Positions 60,564 to 64,000 of a stretch of 64,000 nucleotides of DNA are shown here, in pieces; position 1 is the first letter of the stretch; every line of letters starts with the position of its first letter. The stretch is from assembly GCF_028690125.1 (NCBI RefSeq), contig NZ_JAQVBV010000001.1, forward strand, positions 310,001 through 374,000, given 5' to 3'. This DNA is from Bacteroides sp. Its GTDB lineage: Bacteria; Bacteroidota; Bacteroidia; Bacteroidales; Bacteroidaceae. Under the pieces are notes generated by a model. That model was not told the DNA's origin. It did not search any database and saw only the letters and a list, made by a program, of their open reading frames with translations. The position numbers and the translations under genes are program-made.

Positions 60564-62720
60564 TTATTTATCAATTAACTGAAAGTCCAATTGCTTCTTT
60601 TCCAGATTCGCCCGTGCCACACGGATAGTGATAGCGTCTCCCAGACTGTATATCCGGTTTTTGCGACGTCCGCGCAAGCAGTAATTCTTTTCATCGAATT
60701 CGTAATAGTCGTCACCCAAATCGCGGATAGGAACCATACCTTCACATTTGTTTTCATTCAGTTCGACATACAGGCCCCATTCCGTTACTCCGGAGATTAC
60801 TCCATCATATACCTGACCGAGCCGTTCGCTCATGAATTCTACCTGTTTGTACTTGATGGAAGCACGTTCGGCATTGGCAGCTATTTGTTCCATATTCGAA
60901 CTATGATCGCATAGATCTTCGTATTTTGTTTCCGATACACTTCGTCCTCCATCCATATACTTTGTCACCAGACGATGTACCATCATGTCCGGGAATCGAC
61001 GGATTGGAGAGGTGAAATGCGTGTAGTAATCAAAAGCCAATCCGTAGTGCCCGATATTATGGGTAGAGTAACGTGCTTTTTGCATGGCTCGGATAGAGAC
61101 CGTTTCAATCAGATTCTCTTCTTTCTTGCCCTGAATGTCATCCAGCAAATGGTTGATAGATTTCGAAATATCGGTTTTTGTTCCACTGGTGCGTACTTTA
61201 TATCCAAAACGGGCAATGAAATGTGCAAGATTGTCCAGCTTTTCAGGATCCGGAAGGTCATGAATACGATAAGGAAGAACTTTGGCCTTTTTGTTTTTAG
61301 GAACTTTTCCTACCTTTTCGGCTACTGTCTTGTTAGCAAGTAACATAAATTCTTCCACTAGCTTGTTGGCATCTTTAGACTCTTTGAAGTAGACACTGAT
61401 AGGCTTTCCTTTTTCGTCAATCTCAAACTTGACTTCATAACGGTCGAAATTGATGGCTCCTGCGGCAAAACGTTTCTCACGAAGTGCTTTTGCAATCGTA
61501 TCCAGCATCAATACTTCTGCTTTGAAATCTCCATCTTTTGTTTCGATGATCTGTTGTGCCTCTTCATAAGTGAAGCGGCGGTCAGACTCGATCACAGTAT
61601 GCACAATACGTGAGTCTTTTACTTCCCCCTTCTCTGTAATATCGAAAATAACGGAGAAAGCCAGTTTTTCCTCATTAGGTCGAAGCGAACAGATAAAGTT
61701 ACACAAACGTTCCGGAAGCATCGGAATCGTACGGTCTACCAAATAAACGGATGTTGCCCTTTTTTCAGCTTCCCTGTCAATGATACCCCCTTCTTTTACG
61801 TAATGCGTCACATCGGCAATATGTACACCTACCTCCCAAAGTCCATTTTCTAGCAAACGAATGGAAAGAGCGTCATCAAAGTCTTTCGCATCTTTCGGGT
61901 CGATTGTAAAAGTGGTTATTTTACGAAAGTCTTCACGTCGGGCTATCTCTTCCGGAGTGATTTCGGCAGGAATCTTGTCCGCTGCTGTTTCAACTGTTTT
62001 CGGATAAATATACGGCAGTCCGAATTCGGCAAGAATAGCGTGCATTTCTGTTGTATTGTCGCCGGCTTTACCCAATATGTCAATCACCTGACCGATTGGA
62101 TTCTTTGCTTTGTCCGGCCATTCGGTCACTTGTACGATAGCTTTGTCGCCTGTCTTTCCACCTTTCAGCTTCTCTTTCGGGATGAAAATATCGTTGGCAA
62201 GCGTACGGTTTTCCGTTACCAGGAAAGCGTATGAATTGGCCACCTCCAATGTACCGACAAAGGTATCGTTGGCACGTTCCAGTATTTCGATAACTTCCCC
62301 TTCAGCTTCTCTTCTTTTTCGTTTAGCATAGAATACGATCTTTACTTTATCGTTATTCATGGCATGAGCAGAGTTTCGTTCTGCAATGAAAACCGGTTCG
62401 CCTCCTTCTTGGGGAATAAATGAATTCTTTCCATTGCTTTTACGTTGGAAAGTACCTGTCATTTCTGTTCCATGACTGTTCATACGGAACTGGCCTTTCT
62501 CTATTTCGCTGATATAATCGTCATCTAGCAGATCGTGTAGAATATCTACGCACAACATCTTTTGCGGATGAGTTGTGAGATGTAACTCCGCAAAGATATG
62601 TTTCATACTGAGTGTTTCGTTCGGTTTGGCATGGAAAAAGTCTATCAATAATTTGGCCAATTGTTTTTTTCCCATTCTTTTACCGGCCTTTTTTTCTTTT
62701 TTTTCTTTCTTTTTCGCCAT
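60564..62720 (-). CDS. rnr: ribonuclease R
   Basis: A 718-residue 3'-5' exoribonuclease. Basic N-terminus (KKKEKKEKKAGKRMGKK), helical HTH-like and cold-shock domains, RNB domain with the catalytic TIDPKDAKDFDDALSI, VHIADVTHYV and TSPIRRFPDMMVHR, and a C-terminal S1 domain (YDGVISGVTEWGLYVELNENKCEGM). It degrades structured RNA. Length and start are normal. Confidence 0.95.
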   Translation of the reverse strand: MAKKKEKKEKKAGKRMGKKQLAKLLIDFFHAKPNETLSMKHIFAELHLTTHPQKMLCVDILHDLLDDDYISEIEKGQFRMNSHGTEMTGTFQRKSNGKNSFIPQEGGEPVFIAERNSAHAMNNDKVKIVFYAKRKRREAEGEVIEILERANDTFVGTLEVANSYAFLVTENRTLANDIFIPKEKLKGGKTGDKAIVQVTEWPDKAKNPIGQVIDILGKAGDNTTEMHAILAEFGLPYIYPKTVETAADKIPAEITPEEIARREDFRKITTFTIDPKDAKDFDDALSIRLLENGLWEVGVHIADVTHYVKEGGIIDREAEKRATSVYLVDRTIPMLPERLCNFICSLRPNEEKLAFSVIFDITEKGEVKDSRIVHTVIESDRRFTYEEAQQIIETKDGDFKAEVLMLDTIAKALREKRFAAGAINFDRYEVKFEIDEKGKPISVYFKESKDANKLVEEFMLLANKTVAEKVGKVPKNKKAKVLPYRIHDLPDPEKLDNLAHFIARFGYKVRTSGTKTDISKSINHLLDDIQGKKEENLIETVSIRAMQKARYSTHNIGHYGLAFDYYTHFTSPIRRFPDMMVHRLVTKYMDGGRSVSETKYEDLCDHSSNMEQIAANAERASIKYKQVEFMSERLGQVYDGVISGVTEWGLYVELNENKCEGMVPIRDLGDDYYEFDEKNYCLRGRRKNRIYSLGDAITIRVARANLEKKQLDFQLIDK

Positions 62721-62827
62721 AATTGAATCATTCTAAATTACTATTGTTAATACAAAGTAAGTGATTAAATATCAATAATTCAAGATTTTCGCGTACATTT
62801 GCCAATATCTTATTGATAATATAACAA

Positions 62828-63143
62828 ATGGAAGATAAAAAGACTTCCCTCGAACGAGGAATTTATAAAGTCGCCGTGATTGGTAGTATCGTTAATTTTC
62901 TGCTGTTTGTATTCAAGCTTATGGCAGGATTTATGCGTCATAGCGCTACTATGCTTGCAGATGCGGTGCACTTTTTGTCTGATTTTGTTACGGATTTAGT
63001 GGTTATAGTTTTTGTGGGGATTTCTAATAAGCCACAGAATAAGACCCATGACACATACTACGGTTACCGTTATTAAGCAAAAATTGAAGGGAATGTTTGG
63101 AGATGCGACATTAATCAATATTCATGTAGAACCTAAGAAATAG
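62828..63143 (+). pseudogene. cation-diffusion-facilitator transporter with internal deletion
   Basis: The N-terminal part (ERGIYKVAVIGSIVNFLLFV, KLMAGFMRHSATMLADAVH, SDFVTDLVVIVFVG) is a typical CDF first helix pair. At about 63050 the frame jumps to the family C-terminus in another frame (HTTVTVIKQKLKGMFGDATL, then INIHVEPKK then TAG at 63141). About 600 bases of transmembrane and middle coding sequence are missing. The product from the intact frame would be 82 residues with no transport core. It probably encoded a zinc or iron efflux pump. Confidence 0.85.
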
Positions 63144-63145
63144 GA

Positions 63146-64000
63146 ATGGAGAGTATTTTAATTACAGGTGCGAGTGGATTTATCGGCAGTTTCATAGTGG
63201 AGGAAGCATTGAAGCGTAAGTTCAACGTTTGGGCAGGAATGCGGTCTGCCAGTAGCAAGAAATATTTGAAGAACCGAAAGATTCACTTTCTGGAACTGGA
63301 CTTTACTCACCCGAATGAGCTTCGTGCCCAACTCTCAGGCTACAAAGGGACATACAATAAGTTTGATTATATTATCCACTGTGCCGGTGTCACCAAGTGT
63401 ATTGATTCGAAGGAATTCGATTACGTGAATTACCTACAGACGAAATATTTTATTGATACCTTGAAGGCGCTTAATATGATTCCCAAACAGTTTATCTATA
63501 TCAGTACGTTAAGTGTTTTTGGACCTGTGCGCGACGAAGATTATTCTCCTATTGAGGCAGAAGACACTCCAATGCCTAACACTGCGTATGGATTGAGTAA
63601 ACTCAAGGCTGAACTTTATATTCAAAGTATTCCCGGATTGCCATACGTTATATATCGTCCAACAGGAGTATATGGCCCTCGTGAAATGGATTATTTTCTG
63701 ATGGCAAAATCCATTCAACGGCATATGGACTTTTCTGTTGGTTTTCGCCGGCAAGACTTGACTTTTGTTTATATAAAAGATATTATTCAAGCTGTTTTTT
63801 TGGGAATAGAGAAAAAAGTAGTACGGAAAACTTATTTTCTTTCGGACGGTAAAGTATATCAAAGCCGTGCTTTTTCGAACTTAATTCAAAAAGAGTTGGG
63901 CAATCCGTTTGTTATTCGTATCAAATGTCCGTTAATTGTGCTAAAAGTTGTATCTTTGCTCGCTCAATTCATTGCTATGTGCTCAGGAAAGCGCAGTACA
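63146..64000 (+). CDS. NAD-dependent epimerase/dehydratase (SDR), cut by window edge
   Basis: 285 codons open to the right edge. N-terminal Rossmann motif ITGASGFIGSF, catalytic YGLSK (Tyr/Lys), IYISTLSVFGP, and YRPTGVYGPRE. It belongs to the extended SDR family (sugar-nucleotide epimerases or reductases). Substrate is not readable. The last 30 residues seen are hydrophobic (PLIVLKVVSLLAQFIA). Start ATG at 63146 lies three bases after the CDF stop; the RBS AGGAATGG is weak. Confidence 0.85.
   Translation, partial: MESILITGASGFIGSFIVEEALKRKFNVWAGMRSASSKKYLKNRKIHFLELDFTHPNELRAQLSGYKGTYNKFDYIIHCAGVTKCIDSKEFDYVNYLQTKYFIDTLKALNMIPKQFIYISTLSVFGPVRDEDYSPIEAEDTPMPNTAYGLSKLKAELYIQSIPGLPYVIYRPTGVYGPREMDYFLMAKSIQRHMDFSVGFRRQDLTFVYIKDIIQAVFLGIEKKVVRKTYFLSDGKVYQSRAFSNLIQKELGNPFVIRIKCPLIVLKVVSLLAQFIAMCSGKRST

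Overview
The window looks like chromosomal DNA of a gut Bacteroides (Bacteroidota); the species was not determined. The reasons are SusC/SusD-type genes, many lipoproteins and secreted glycan-active enzymes, NVEALA, DUF4988, GxGYxYP-type and smalltalk-type proteins, low GC intergenic DNA, and repeated promoters of the Bacteroides sigma type (TTTG, 19-21 bases, TAnnTTTG). No rRNA, tRNA or CRISPR array was seen.

Layout. 1-4.6 kb: a leftward module (S24-type regulator facing a zinc-ribbon protein, a DUF4373 protein, an HU-like protein, a 33-residue smalltalk peptide and an RHS/YD-like protein cut by the left edge). 4.7-10.3 kb: housekeeping genes (OmpA-like lipoprotein, rdgB, YitT family, leuS). 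10.7-21 kb: beta-helix protein, a badly decayed GH42 gene, an EamA transporter, a sialidase-like enzyme and two paralogous DUF5117-type metalloproteases, of which the second has lost its catalytic residues. 21-28 kb: a remnant lipoprotein with an L7/L12-like tail, then a SusC/SusD locus with two extra lipoproteins and no adjacent glycosidase. 28-32 kb: a dead IS5-like transposase, an NVEALA peptide with a six-bladed propeller lipoprotein, and a predicted small RNA. 32-40 kb: mutS, GH127 and GxGYxYP-type enzymes. 40-43.4 kb: lgt, panE-like and ychF. 43.7-47.7 kb: a DUF4988 surface lipoprotein with a (Asn-Gly-Thr)7 tract, facing an invertible promoter bounded by 19-bp inverted repeats and a tyrosine recombinase. 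48-58.6 kb: MFS exporter, two alpha/beta hydrolases, GH31, an ABM-domain lipoprotein, a transglutaminase-like protein, a truncated TIR gene and GH32. 58.7-64 kb: cysK, an FMN-binding protein, rnr, an internally deleted cation-efflux gene and an epimerase cut by the right edge.

What stands out. (1) The local inverton is read here as OFF for the surface lipoprotein. (2) Two distant intergenic regions each carry four contiguous units of exactly 22 bp sharing an invariant TTAATA, a possible array of regulator sites. (3) An active/inactive metalloprotease pair is encoded by overlapping genes. (4) Several genes have decayed by internal deletion (GH42, cation efflux, AraC, TIR, IS5, L7/L12-like lipoprotein). 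(5) Dispersed GGCACGGATT inverted repeats sit in gene gaps. All functional calls come from reading motifs by eye; no database search was run.
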